Positions 18,716 through 28,875 of a DNA stretch of 48,279 nt are shown in pieces. The DNA is from Bacteroidetes bacterium MED-G21 (GTDB taxonomy: Bacteria > Bacteroidota > Bacteroidia > Flavobacteriales > UBA7430). A program made the position numbers and the translations under genes. Positions within the stretch are counted from its first letter, which is position 1. Every line of letters begins with the position of its first letter. Under the pieces are notes generated by a model, which was not told the DNA's origin, did not search any database, and saw only the letters and a program-made list of their open reading frames with translations. Location: NCBI GenBank assembly GCA_002457305.1, contig NTKG01000004.1, positions 1 through 48,279 of the forward strand, in the 5' to 3' direction.

Positions 18716-20078
18716 GATTTTCCTCCTTTTTTAATCTTTCAAGATCTATTTGCGTAGATAAACGATTTGTGTTTAAGGCTTTAAAGTCTTTGCCAATTAT
18801 CATGTTTTTTTCAATAGATAATTCTACTTCAGATGTCATTTTTTCTTCTAGGTTAGGGAAGAGGTTGGTTCCAAGTAAATGGGTATTTTTTGAATCTAAA
18901 CATTTTTGTTGTTTTGCAGCATTTTTCTCTATTCTATCTTGAATAAAATTTGATTGCACTGCTTTAAGCCATCCACCATTAGCCTCTATTTCTTGGAATA
19001 GTGTCCATGCATTTAGACTTAATTCGTTGGTTAAATATTCTATATAATATGAACCTGCTGATGGGTCACTGACTTTGTTGAAGTACGATTCTTCTTTTAA
19101 AATCAAAGAGATGTTTCTAGCCATACGTTGAGCAAAATCGTTATCATTTTTGAAGGCAGCATTAAAACTGTTTGTATTTATAATATTTGCGCCACCTAGT
19201 GCTGCAGACATACTCTGACTTGTGGTGCGAAGCATGTTTACATATGGGTCGAAAACAGTACTTGTTCTTAAACCTGTTTCTGCTCTTAAGTCTAATGGTG
19301 TATCATTTTTTTTGAATGCATTTAGTATTTGAGTCCACAAAATTCGAATGGCTCTGAATTTAGCTATTTCAAAAAAATAATTGGTGGAAACCCCTAAGCT
19401 TATTTGAATTTTATTAGGTTCTAAAGATGGTGAGTTAGAAAAGTATTCACTAATTTGAGCTAATGAGAATGCCAATTCTTGACTGATTGAAGCTCCAGCA
19501 TTGTGGTATTCTACGCCCTGAATATTAACGCTCTTAAAAGCCTTTAAATCGATTGATATTTTTTGAATTAATTTAAAATTTTCCCACAAATTAGTATTTA
19601 AGGTGCCTTTTTTAAGACAATCCATTAAAGGATCAAAGTGCAAACTCCCTTTAATTGAATGTTTTTTAAGACCTCTTTTTTCGATCAGTGAAATAAATAC
19701 ATCAAGACTACTTTTAATTGACTTTGATTGGATGCTAGTTTGGATGTATTGAAACAATACATTTTCTAAAACATTTTCTAAATCATTAGTAGGGATATCT
19801 TTTAATAAGAGGGCAGAGGCTCCTTCGTTTAAAGAAGTTAGAATTTGTTTGTTTGATGGATTGTTTAAGCTTTGTTCGATTTCCCAGTCCAAATGATTGT
19901 ATGTACAGTCCCCTTTGAGTTTATTTGTAGATTCCGGATTATATATAGGATCAACTTTAATATTTTCAGGACTTTCCCAAATTAAATTTTCGTAGTTATT
20001 ACCTTTGAGGTCTGAAATGATTTTATCATTCCATTGCTTGAGTGTTTTGTGGCTAAATTCTTCGAATAGTTTTTCCAT
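18708..20078 (-). CDS. mutA: Methylmalonyl-CoA mutase, small subunit
   Basis: Mutase-like barrel ('[50 protein letters not shown]') lacking the C-terminal cobalamin domain; immediately upstream of the large subunit. Confidence 0.92.
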   Translation of the reverse strand: MEKLFEEFSHKTLKQWNDKIISDLKGNNYENLIWESPENIKVDPIYNPESTNKLKGDCTYNHLDWEIEQSLNNPSNKQILTSLNEGASALLLKDIPTNDLENVLENVLFQYIQTSIQSKSIKSSLDVFISLIEKRGLKKHSIKGSLHFDPLMDCLKKGTLNTNLWENFKLIQKISIDLKAFKSVNIQGVEYHNAGASISQELAFSLAQISEYFSNSPSLEPNKIQISLGVSTNYFFEIAKFRAIRILWTQILNAFKKNDTPLDLRAETGLRTSTVFDPYVNMLRTTSQSMSAALGGANIINTNSFNAAFKNDNDFAQRMARNISLILKEESYFNKVSDPSAGSYYIEYLTNELSLNAWTLFQEIEANGGWLKAVQSNFIQDRIEKNAAKQQKCLDSKNTHLLGTNLFPNLEEKMTSEVELSIEKNMIIGKDFKALNTNRLSTQIDLERLKKEENHA

Positions 20079-20088
20079 GATTTAGCAC

Positions 20089-20391
20089 TTATTCGATAAT
20101 GAGAAAGATTTCTTCATTCTCTTTTTTCATATGGTATTTTTCTCGTGCATATTTCTCTAATCCTTCTGGAATAGAGAGTTCTTTGAGTGCAATAGAATCT
20201 TTTTTAATCTCTTCTATGTAATGTTGTTTGTCTTTTTTTAATTGATTTATATCATTTGACAAACGTTTGTGGTTTAGGAAGGAGTTGCTGTCAAAAAACA
20301 GCATCCATAATACAAATAAAAGTCCGATTAGGATGAAAGGACTTTTAAGCTTCATTAGAAGTAGTTTAATGATTTCTATTACGTTTTGCAT
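20089..20391 (-). CDS. Septum formation initiator (FtsB/DivIC-like)
   Basis: Short protein with one TM, coiled coil and 'EGLEKYAREKYHMKKENEEIFLI'. Confidence 0.85.
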   Translation of the reverse strand: MQNVIEIIKLLLMKLKSPFILIGLLFVLWMLFFDSNSFLNHKRLSNDINQLKKDKQHYIEEIKKDSIALKELSIPEGLEKYAREKYHMKKENEEIFLIIE

Positions 20392-20474
20392 CAATCAAAA
20401 ATAGTGAAATTCTATTTAGTTTGTTTCTATTTATTTACCTCTTAATTCAAGGTGTTAAATTTATAAATATTAGA

Positions 20475-21989
20475 TTATATGAGTACATTTCCATCCATCT
20501 CATTTGGTATGTTTACCCCCATAATTTTTAAAATTGTTGGCGCTATATCTGCAAGTTTTCCATTCTTAAGTTTTTTATAATCAGTATTTATCAAGAAACA
20601 TGGGACTAGATTTTTAGTATGTGCTGTGTTTGGGGTTCCATCATTATTGATCATGAAATCGGCATTACCATGGTCGGCAATAATCATAAATCCGTAATCT
20701 TTTTTTAACCCAGCTTCAACAACTTGCTGTGTACATTTATCAACTGTTTCTAGTGCATCTGTAACTGCTTTATATACACCTGTATGACCTACCATATCTG
20801 GGTTTGCGAAATTTAAGCAGATGAAATCGGTAGGCTCGTTGTCAATTTCATTGATTATGGCGTCTACAACGTTTTTTGCACTCATTTCTGGCTGTAAATC
20901 ATATGTTGCTACCTTAGGAGAAGGAATCATGATACGCTTTTCGCCATTAAATTTATCTTCTCTACCCCCTGAAAAGAAAAATGATACATGAGGGTATTTT
21001 TCAGTTTCAGCAATTCTGATTTGTGTTTTTCCATTGTTAGATAATACTTCTCCTAAAGTGTTCTGTAAATTATCTTTGTAAAATAAGACAGGTACATTTT
21101 TATAAGATTCATCATACATGGTCATGGTGATGTAATTCAGACTTAGTTTATGCATCATAAATTCTGGCATATCCGTCTGAGATAGTACTGTGCTAATTTC
21201 TCTACATCTGTCTGTTCGGAAGTTGAAGCAAATAACCACATCATCTTCTTCAATTTTTGCAATGGGATGTCCGTCAGCATCTACTTTACAAATAGGTTTT
21301 ATGAACTCATCTGTTGTATCTTTCTCGTATGAATTTTGAACTGCATCAGCTATATTTTGACTTTTTTCACCCTTTGAATGTACCATTAAATCGTATGCTA
21401 GTTTGATGCGTTCCCAGCGCTGGTCTCTGTCCATAGCATAATAGCGTCCAATAACGCTTATGAGTTCAGCTGAAAGTTTTGTTGTTTGTTTTTCAAGTTT
21501 TTCAATAAATTTTACACCACTTTTTGGGTCACAATCTCTACCATCAGTAAAAGCATGTATATATACATTATTTACACCTGCTTTATCTGCTAATTCGCAT
21601 AAATGGATTAAATGAGAGTCATGTGAATGAATACCTCCGTCAGATAATAAACCAATTAAATGTATTGGCTTGTTATTCTTTTTAGCATAGGTAAATGCTT
21701 TATTTAGTTCTTTGTTATTTTTAAATGTGCCATTTTTTATTGCATTATTAATTTTTACTAAATCTTGGTATACAACTCTTCCAGCTCCAATATTTAGATG
21801 CCCTACTTCAGAATTACCCATTTGTCCAGCAGGTAATCCTACGTGTTCTCCATCTGTGAGTAATTCACAATTAGGGTAGTTTTTATATAAAGAATCTATA
21901 AAAGGAGTGTTGGCATTTGTTATTGCGTTAGATTTGGTTTCATCACCATGTCCCCAGCCATCTAAGATTAATAATGCAACTTTTTTCAT
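20475..21989 (-). CDS. gpmI: 2,3-bisphosphoglycerate-independent phosphoglycerate mutase
   Basis: 'LLILDGWGHGDETKSNAI', 'GLPAGQMGNSEVGHLNIGAGRVVYQDL', 'IADHGNADFM'. Confidence 0.97.
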   Translation of the reverse strand: MKKVALLILDGWGHGDETKSNAITNANTPFIDSLYKNYPNCELLTDGEHVGLPAGQMGNSEVGHLNIGAGRVVYQDLVKINNAIKNGTFKNNKELNKAFTYAKKNNKPIHLIGLLSDGGIHSHDSHLIHLCELADKAGVNNVYIHAFTDGRDCDPKSGVKFIEKLEKQTTKLSAELISVIGRYYAMDRDQRWERIKLAYDLMVHSKGEKSQNIADAVQNSYEKDTTDEFIKPICKVDADGHPIAKIEEDDVVICFNFRTDRCREISTVLSQTDMPEFMMHKLSLNYITMTMYDESYKNVPVLFYKDNLQNTLGEVLSNNGKTQIRIAETEKYPHVSFFFSGGREDKFNGEKRIMIPSPKVATYDLQPEMSAKNVVDAIINEIDNEPTDFICLNFANPDMVGHTGVYKAVTDALETVDKCTQQVVEAGLKKDYGFMIIADHGNADFMINNDGTPNTAHTKNLVPCFLINTDYKKLKNGKLADIAPTILKIMGVNIPNEMDGNVLI

Positions 21990-22006
21990 TCGATTAGATT
22001 TGTAAG

Positions 22007-22037
22007 CAAATTTAGTTCTTGTTTTTTTTACCGTCTA
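22007..22037 (-). promoter_or_regulatory. Candidate gpmI promoter embedded in the 3' end of tsaB
   Basis: Minus strand TTG-N23-TAAATTTG; the TAA stop codon of tsaB forms the start of the -7-like box. Approximate coordinates. Confidence 0.4.
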
Positions 22038-22701
22038 CAAAGTCTTTTAAATAATATGGCTCAAAGTAAGCAGTATCTTCAAATTTTTTTGCTATAAATG
22101 CCTGTTCTACGTATAGAGCCATAACTTTAGCTGATGGATAAATATTAGGCGTGAAGCTTGTTTTCTTTCCTTTGAATAAAACTTCTGATTTTTCAGCTCC
22201 ATCACCTATAAAATGACATGATGATTTGCTTATGAATTCATCAAATGAGTGGTTTTGAAGTATAAGAGCTTCCGTCTCTTTTATTTTATTTAATTTGCTA
22301 TCAAATGTAGCTGTATATACCTCCATTCTTCGTGCATCTATCATGGGAATCAAGAGGTCTTGTTCGGTAATTTTATTTTCTTCCAAATAAGTTCTTGCAA
22401 GTATTTCGAGTGTTTCTATTGCTATAAGTGGAATGTTTAATCCAAAACAAAGCCCTTTGCATGCTGAGACGCCTATTCTTAATCCAGTGTAGGATCCTGG
22501 CCCTTTACTTACTGCAATAGCATTTAAGTCTTTAAATTCTCTATCAGATTTAGATAATATTTCTTCTATGAATACATGCAGTTTTTCAGCATGAGAGAAA
22601 TTTCCATCATTATAATCGATTGATTCTATAGTAATGCCATTTTCGCATAGAGCTAAAGAACAATTTTTAGTAGCTGTTTCTATTACGAGAATTAATGCCA
22701 T
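22012..22701 (-). CDS. tsaB: tRNA threonylcarbamoyladenosine biosynthesis protein TsaB
   Basis: 'ILVIETATKNCSLAL', 'AVSKGPGSYTGLRIGVSACKGLCFGLNIPLIAIETL'. Confidence 0.95.
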   Translation of the reverse strand: MALILVIETATKNCSLALCENGITIESIDYNDGNFSHAEKLHVFIEEILSKSDREFKDLNAIAVSKGPGSYTGLRIGVSACKGLCFGLNIPLIAIETLEILARTYLEENKITEQDLLIPMIDARRMEVYTATFDSKLNKIKETEALILQNHSFDEFISKSSCHFIGDGAEKSEVLFKGKKTSFTPNIYPSAKVMALYVEQAFIAKKFEDTAYFEPYYLKDFVDGKKNKN

Positions 22702-22740
22702 TTTCTATATTAATTGAAATTTACTTGTATTCATGGAAAT

Positions 22741-23988
22741 TTAATTCTCTACTGAAATAGGCATCTCATTTCTAAGTTTTTTTGATACTGCACTATAAGG
22801 TGCCTTAATTACTTCGTCTCCTTCACTTAGACCTGATATTATTTCAATGTTTTGATCGTCTTGGATTCCGGTTTCAACACTTTTGATAAGTGACTTTCCA
22901 TTTTTATGAATAAAAACACACTCAAAAGCTTCTTTTTCATTAAATTCTTTAGTGTAACTGTATTTTGCACTTATATCTACTGAACTGCTGTCTTTTCGTG
23001 TTGTAACGGATTGTATTGAAACCAGTTTAATGTTTTCTTTTATTTCTGTACGAATGTCTACAGAAGCTGTCATCCCCGGTCTAAATGGATGGGTGTAGCT
23101 TTTATTAAGGTGCTCATAAGATGATTTTTGAATTCTTATTTTTACTTCAAAATTTGTTACCTGATCAGCTGAAGTTCCAATAAGGTTGGCTGAGTTAGCT
23201 ATTTCTGTGACCACGCCTTGAAATTTATCTTTCATATATGCATCCACATTAACTTCCGCATAATCCCCAAGATTTACTCTTAGTATATCATTTTCATTAA
23301 CATCAACAACCACTTCCATATAACTTAAGTCGGCTATTCTAAGGAGTTCTGTTCCAGTCATTTGAGCCGTTCCTACTACGCGCTCTCCTTTTTCTACATT
23401 TAGTCGTGAAATGGTTCCAGATATTGGTGCATATATAGATGTTCTATTTAAATTGTTTTGAGCTTCTTTAAGAGAGGCTTCAGAACTTTTTACACTGTAT
23501 TGAGATGCTTCAACCGCCAGTTGAGCTATTTCATAATTATTTTGGCTTGTTTCATATTCAGCAGAAGAAATAGCTTTTTTGTTGAATAAATTTGTGTTTC
23601 TATTGTGTTTTAATTCAGTGTCTTTAAGCTGTGCTTTTTGTTGTGATAAATTTGATTTCATATTATTTAGACTGGCTTTCATCCGGTCTAAGTTTGCTGC
23701 ATATATTTCTGGGTTGATGCGAAGTAATAAGTCTCCTTTTTCGACCCAATCACCTTCTTTAATAGTTAATTCTGTGATTTCTCCCGATACATCAGGAGAA
23801 ATTTTGACTTCCATTTCAGGCTGGATTTTCCCATTTGCAGGAACTGTTTCTGTAATACGCCCTAAAAAAACTTTTTCTGTTTTTACAAGTAATGTATCTT
23901 CTCCACCGATAATACCTTTGAATTTAGCTATTGTTAGTAGAATTAATAAGATTACTAAAACGATTATGGTACCTGTTTTCTTTGTCAT
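22741..23988 (-). CDS. RND/ABC efflux periplasmic adaptor (HlyD/MacA-like)
   Basis: N-terminal TM, 'GKIQPEMEVKISPDVSGEITELTIKEGDWVEKGDLLLRI', coiled coil, 'YAPISGTISRLNVEKGERVVG'. Confidence 0.93.
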   Translation of the reverse strand: MTKKTGTIIVLVILLILLTIAKFKGIIGGEDTLLVKTEKVFLGRITETVPANGKIQPEMEVKISPDVSGEITELTIKEGDWVEKGDLLLRINPEIYAANLDRMKASLNNMKSNLSQQKAQLKDTELKHNRNTNLFNKKAISSAEYETSQNNYEIAQLAVEASQYSVKSSEASLKEAQNNLNRTSIYAPISGTISRLNVEKGERVVGTAQMTGTELLRIADLSYMEVVVDVNENDILRVNLGDYAEVNVDAYMKDKFQGVVTEIANSANLIGTSADQVTNFEVKIRIQKSSYEHLNKSYTHPFRPGMTASVDIRTEIKENIKLVSIQSVTTRKDSSSVDISAKYSYTKEFNEKEAFECVFIHKNGKSLIKSVETGIQDDQNIEIISGLSEGDEVIKAPYSAVSKKLRNEMPISVEN

Positions 23989-25298
23989 AGTTCAAATTTT
24001 AGGCTTGTGTAGAATTCATATAATTTCACTTTAAATATCAAATCATATTTAGCGCGAAGTTCATCTGATTCTGCTGTTATAAGTTTGTTTTTTGACTCGT
24101 TAAACTCATAACTGTTTACCATACCAATTTCATAGCGTTCGTTGATATAGTTAAAGGCTTCTTTAAAAGCAATAACAGCTTTTTGAGTAGCTTGATATTT
24201 CTTGTAGGCTGCAAGTTGATCTGCATATGCCTGCTCCATATTTTTGCGCAATTGATTTTTAGCTTGTTGTGCATTTAATTGACTGTTTTCAATTTGTATT
24301 TTACTTTGCGCAACGGAATTACGAATATTCCACTTATTAAAAATAGGAATATTAAGACTCAGGAAAATGGCTGATTGCTGATTGTTTTCTAGTTGCTCAT
24401 TAAATGTAAAGATATCATCTAAGTTGTCTAAATACAATGTACTTATTCTATGGCCAATACTTAGACTAGGAAGATAGTTGGCTCTTGCAATTTTATGGTC
24501 ATATATGGCACTGTTAATTTCAAGTTCCGAAGATTTTATTGAACTTTGGGTATTGAGTGCAATAGAATAGTCCGTATTAATATTATTTTTTATTTTGAAA
24601 ATAGGGACCTTGATGTCTAACTTTAAAACGTTTAAATTTTCATACTGATTTAATTCAAGTAATTGTGCCAATTGAAGTTTTGATAGGTTTAATTGATTTT
24701 CAGCTTGTATAAGTTGTTGTTCTTCTGAAGCTAATTGTGACTGGATGTTTAATAATTCACCTTGTGCAATTGATCCTAATTCAACCAAGGTTTTGATTCT
24801 ATTTTCTTGATTTTTAGTTAAATCAAGTTGCGATTCTGATGTTTTGTATAATTCTTCATTGAAAAGTATTTGTAGGTAACTTAAGGCTATTGAACTTATT
24901 AAATCATTTTGGGCAGATTCTAAGTCGTAAATACTTTTTAAACTTTCATTCGCTGCTTTTTTTATTTGATTAATATTCTTAAAACCATTAAAGAGCGAAA
25001 GGCTACTGTTATATGATAAATTTAAAGATGAAGTAACTTCTTCATCAAATTCATTGGTAAATGGATTAATGTAGCGCCCTCTGTTGTTATTAAATGAATT
25101 ACTAATGTTTACCGAAGGAAGTAATTCCATTTTTGATTGAAAATACTCATTTTTATTAAGCTCTATATTTAATTCACTTTGCTTTAAAGATATGTTATTA
25201 TTTAAAGCATAATCTATACAATCTTCTAGGCTCCATATTTGTTGGGCTTGAATGGATATGAATATAAAAAAGCAACTAAGCGTACTTAGAACTTTCAT
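23985..25298 (-). CDS. TolC family outer membrane efflux protein
   Basis: 'WSLEDCIDYALNNNISLKQSELNIELNKNEYFQSKMELLPSVNISNSFNNNRG'; start overlaps-couples to adaptor. Confidence 0.93.
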   Translation of the reverse strand: MKVLSTLSCFFIFISIQAQQIWSLEDCIDYALNNNISLKQSELNIELNKNEYFQSKMELLPSVNISNSFNNNRGRYINPFTNEFDEEVTSSLNLSYNSSLSLFNGFKNINQIKKAANESLKSIYDLESAQNDLISSIALSYLQILFNEELYKTSESQLDLTKNQENRIKTLVELGSIAQGELLNIQSQLASEEQQLIQAENQLNLSKLQLAQLLELNQYENLNVLKLDIKVPIFKIKNNINTDYSIALNTQSSIKSSELEINSAIYDHKIARANYLPSLSIGHRISTLYLDNLDDIFTFNEQLENNQQSAIFLSLNIPIFNKWNIRNSVAQSKIQIENSQLNAQQAKNQLRKNMEQAYADQLAAYKKYQATQKAVIAFKEAFNYINERYEIGMVNSYEFNESKNKLITAESDELRAKYDLIFKVKLYEFYTSLKFEL

Positions 25299-25371
25299 AA
25301 ATGATATATTTTAATTTTAAACAAATATAGAAATAAGCTACTCATGATTTTTAATTTTAAGAAATGATTAA

Positions 25372-26781
25372 TTACTGAGTCACAATCCTAATATCATTTT
25401 CTCCAAGTCTAACCTCTAGCCAGTTTTTTAGTTGAATGGATTTGTCATCTCCATTCCATAAAGTGATTAGCGTTGGGATGGTATCTATTTTATTTGGAGA
25501 TACATTAATCGATTTGCCAAATGATAGGTTATCGAGTTGAGGGTATTGAATGAATATTTCTTTTTTTAATTGATTCCAATCAAATGACGCTCCTTTTAAT
25601 AATTTTATTTCCTTTTTTAAACTATCAATCTCGGTGTTTTTTTCTTGTAAATCCAGGGAGTTTTTTTGATATAATTCCTCAATAATTCCGGCTTTAACTT
25701 TTGCTCCAATCGATCCCGCTAGCTCATCACTATTATCTTTGTTTTGAATTATTTTTAAAACAGTGTTATTAAGATCTGTGTTTTTTAGTTCTTGTTTCCA
25801 AGCCCATATAACCTCATCTGGAATGTGTTTACCTATCATGAATATTTCTATTGTAGAACCTTTTTTGTCATAAATAAACTTATGATTAATAACTTCACTT
25901 CCTTTGAAGATAAATGTTTCTTTAGTAAACTTATCTGCACGTGCATAAAAAATGGATTCTTGAGTGACCTCGAAAAAAAGGTATGCACTTGGAATGATTA
26001 TGATGGCACTTACAATAATAATATAACGCTTTACTTTTTTCTCCATTTGTTTATCTACAAACGAAATAAATGGAAAATGTAAATAACGAACAATAACCAA
26101 TGTTGCAATACTAATAAATACAGAGTTTAATAAAAAGAGATATAAAGCGCCTAAGAAGAAATGCATGTTTCCATTTGCTATACCATAGCCAGCTGTACAA
26201 ATAGGTGGCATTAATGCGGTCGCAATAGCTACTCCAGGAAACACATTACTTGCGTCTTTTCTACTTACAGCAATAATTCCAGCCAGCCCTCCAAATATTG
26301 CAATTAAAGCATCTAAAAATGTTGGTTGAGTACGAGCTAGTAATTCAGATTGAGCGTCGTGTAAGGGCGTAATTAAAAAGAATATTGTTGATGTGAGTAA
26401 ACTTACAGCAAGTGCAATAAGAAAGTTTTTTATTGAACTTTTTAAGTTATCTAAATCATTTGTACCTATAGATAATCCCAATCCAAGTATTGGACCCATT
26501 AATGGGGAAATAAGCATGGCTCCTATAACGACAGCGGTAGAATTAATATTTAGTCCTACTGAGCATATCACAATCGAACAAATTAAAATCCAAACATTAT
26601 ATCCTTTAAAGGGAATGTCTTTTAATATGTTATTTCTAACTTCTTCATGATTTATATGTGCATCATTAAATCTTAATGTTTCTCTAAGTAAATCAAAAGA
26701 GTCACTAATTAATTTCCCTAATTGTTTTAGAAGATTTTTTTTGTTCTTAGGCGCTTCAGAAGTTTTTTTAATTTCCTGCAT
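25372..26781 (-). CDS. DUF389 family membrane protein
   Basis: 'GLNINSTAVVIGAMLISPLMGPILGLGLSIGTND', 'GVAIATALMPPICTAGYGIANGNMHFFLGALYLFLLNSVFI'. Confidence 0.9.
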   Translation of the reverse strand: MQEIKKTSEAPKNKKNLLKQLGKLISDSFDLLRETLRFNDAHINHEEVRNNILKDIPFKGYNVWILICSIVICSVGLNINSTAVVIGAMLISPLMGPILGLGLSIGTNDLDNLKSSIKNFLIALAVSLLTSTIFFLITPLHDAQSELLARTQPTFLDALIAIFGGLAGIIAVSRKDASNVFPGVAIATALMPPICTAGYGIANGNMHFFLGALYLFLLNSVFISIATLVIVRYLHFPFISFVDKQMEKKVKRYIIIVSAIIIIPSAYLFFEVTQESIFYARADKFTKETFIFKGSEVINHKFIYDKKGSTIEIFMIGKHIPDEVIWAWKQELKNTDLNNTVLKIIQNKDNSDELAGSIGAKVKAGIIEELYQKNSLDLQEKNTEIDSLKKEIKLLKGASFDWNQLKKEIFIQYPQLDNLSFGKSINVSPNKIDTIPTLITLWNGDDKSIQLKNWLEVRLGENDIRIVTQ

Positions 26782-26817
26782 TGTTCATTTAATTCAATTA
26801 TCACTATTTAATTGATG

Positions 26818-27903
26818 TTAAACGTAATCTTCTCCTTTTTTTTCTTTTACATCTCTCGTGTACTGTTTTATCATCTGTTCATTTTCTTTTTTACAGATGA
26901 GTAAAACATTTTTTTGGTCAACAACGATATAATCTTCTAAACCATCTATAACAATAAGTTTGTCTGAGTTAGAATGAATCATATTTTTACTAGAGTTATA
27001 TAACAACACATTTTTGCTGACCAAAGCATTTTCTGAATTGTCTTTTGGAATATGGGTGTAAAGCGATCCAAATGTTCCCAAATCACTCCAACCAAAATCA
27101 CTAGGAATCACGTATACATTGTCTGCTTTTTCCATAATGCCAAAATCTATAGAAATACTTTCAATAGAAGGGTAAATAGAATTGATAAATTCTTTTTCTC
27201 TTTCTGTATTTAAAAGATGTTCTCTTTCAATAAAACTATTATATAAGTCTGATAAATCAGTTTTTAATCTGTTTATAATACTTTTAGTAGACCAAATGAA
27301 AATACCTGAATTCCATAGAAAATCTCCACTAGATAGGAATTGTTCTGCTAATTCTTGGTTAGGCTTTTCAGTAAATCTACTAACTTTCTTAATTTCTGAA
27401 TCACTTTCTAATTGATTATTACAAAACTGAATATATCCATAACCTGTATCTGGACGGCTTGGTTGAATTCCTAATGTAATTAGGATGTCATTACTTTTAA
27501 CTGCTTCTAATGATATGTTGACTTTCTTTAAAAATTCTTCTTCATCAAGAATGAGATGATCTGAAGGTGCAACTATCATTTTAGCATTTGGGTCTTTCTG
27601 ATGTATTTTAAAAGCAGCATAGGCGATACAAGGTGCTGTGTTTTTCATTGATGGCTCACAAAGCACCTGATTTCTGTCTATCTGTAATTGATTTAGCACA
27701 AGATCTTCATATATCGCATTGGTTACAATATATATGTTTTCTGAAGGACACATTTTGTTTAGTCGGTCAAATGTTTGTTGAATTAGCGTTTTTCCAGTAC
27801 CCAAAACATCAATAAATTGTTTTGGATGATTTGTTCTACTCATGGGCCAGAATCTACTTCCAATACCTCCAGCCATAATTACAGCATAGCAATGTTTATT
27901 CAT
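26818..27903 (-). CDS. Mannose-1-phosphate guanylyltransferase
   Basis: 'AVIMAGGIGSRFWPMSRTNHPKQFIDVLG', 'VAPSDHLI', 'FTEKPNQELAEQFLSSGDFLWNSGIF'. Confidence 0.95.
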   Translation of the reverse strand: MNKHCYAVIMAGGIGSRFWPMSRTNHPKQFIDVLGTGKTLIQQTFDRLNKMCPSENIYIVTNAIYEDLVLNQLQIDRNQVLCEPSMKNTAPCIAYAAFKIHQKDPNAKMIVAPSDHLILDEEEFLKKVNISLEAVKSNDILITLGIQPSRPDTGYGYIQFCNNQLESDSEIKKVSRFTEKPNQELAEQFLSSGDFLWNSGIFIWSTKSIINRLKTDLSDLYNSFIEREHLLNTEREKEFINSIYPSIESISIDFGIMEKADNVYVIPSDFGWSDLGTFGSLYTHIPKDNSENALVSKNVLLYNSSKNMIHSNSDKLIVIDGLEDYIVVDQKNVLLICKKENEQMIKQYTRDVKEKKGEDYV

Positions 27904-27905
27904 AA

Positions 27906-28055
27906 TTACACGTTATTAGGGCTTACTGTTGTGTTATTTTGTGTTCTAACACCTGGGCAATCACATGTTTTTAGTGCTGAGCATGAATTTAAAACTAAGC
28001 ACATAAATATGATAAATATGTAAATAGAGTTAGTTTTATTTAAGATTAATCTCAT
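27906..28055 (-). CDS. Small lipoprotein (49 aa) with CDCPG motif
   Basis: Internal ATG gives MRLILNKTNSIYIFIIFMCLVLNSCSALKTCDCPGVRTQNNTTVSPNNV, a clear lipobox (LVLNSC). The longer 28226 start would overlap the divergent MlaE gene and is unlikely. Confidence 0.65.
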   Translation of the reverse strand: MRLILNKTNSIYIFIIFMCLVLNSCSALKTCDCPGVRTQNNTTVSPNNV

Positions 28056-28131
28056 ATCAAAATTTAATAAAAGAGAATAATTAGTACTAGATTCGGTAAA
28101 TTTACACTTATTTTTATAGAAATTTAATGCT

Positions 28132-28875
28132 ATGGGCCTAATTGCTTCTTTCGGAAAATATTTACTTTTTGTTGCAGATGTATTCAGAAAGCCAGAACGA
28201 AGATCTGTAATGTATCGCTTGGTCATTCAGGAAATTTATGAGTTAGGTTTAAAATCAGTTTTGTTTGTCATGTTTGTCTCTCTTTTTGTAGGCGCTGTAG
28301 TTGCACTTCAGACCGCTGCAAATTTAGAAGGTAGTTGGATGCCTACTTATTTGATTGGATACGCAACTAGAGATGCTATAATATTAGAATTCTCACCTAC
28401 CATTATTAGTTTGTTATTAGCAGGTAAAATTGGTTCTAATATTGCTTCAAGCTTAGGAACAATGAGAGTTACTCAGCAGATTGATGCGCTTGAAGTTATG
28501 GGTGTTAATCCAGTCACTTATCTTGTTCGACCCAAAATTTTTGCATTGGTATTTTTTAATCCAGTATTAATCTCTATTAGTATGTTTGTAGGGGTTATTG
28601 GTGGTTTGGTTGCTGGGATTTTATCTCATGATTGTACTGCTACTGAGTATATCAATGGCCTTCAATATGATTTCATTCCATTTAAGGCACTTTATGCACT
28701 TATTAAGACTGTTTTATTTGCATTTATTATTGCGAGTGTTTCATCTTTTTATGGTTTTTTTACTGAGGGTGGTGCTTTAGAAGTTGGTAAATCAAGCACA
28801 AAAGCTGTTGTTTACAGTTCTGTTGTTATTATTGTATCTAATTACTTATTAACTCAATTGCTTTTAGGCTCATGA
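28132..28875 (+). CDS. MlaE-like ABC transporter permease
   Basis: 'FVGAVVALQTA', 'FSPTIISLLLAGKIGSNIASSLGTMRVTQQIDALEVMGVNPVTYLVRPK'. Confidence 0.95.
   Translation: MGLIASFGKYLLFVADVFRKPERRSVMYRLVIQEIYELGLKSVLFVMFVSLFVGAVVALQTAANLEGSWMPTYLIGYATRDAIILEFSPTIISLLLAGKIGSNIASSLGTMRVTQQIDALEVMGVNPVTYLVRPKIFALVFFNPVLISISMFVGVIGGLVAGILSHDCTATEYINGLQYDFIPFKALYALIKTVLFAFIIASVSSFYGFFTEGGALEVGKSSTKAVVYSSVVIIVSNYLLTQLLLGS

Noticed and set aside
16586-20078. Possible truncation of the methylmalonyl-CoA mutase small subunit (no B12 domain)
   Set aside because: Absence of the cobalamin domain is normal for MutA-type small subunits of heterodimeric mutases.
23579-24034. 151-aa plus-strand ORF opposite the efflux adaptor
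   Set aside because: Long but antisense to a clear HlyD-type adaptor; no independent start context or domain.
28132-28226. N-terminal extension of the minus-strand lipoprotein ORF overlapping mlaE
   Set aside because: The internal start at 28055 gives a proper lipoprotein signal; the extension is antisense to the MlaE start and looks like out-of-frame read-through.
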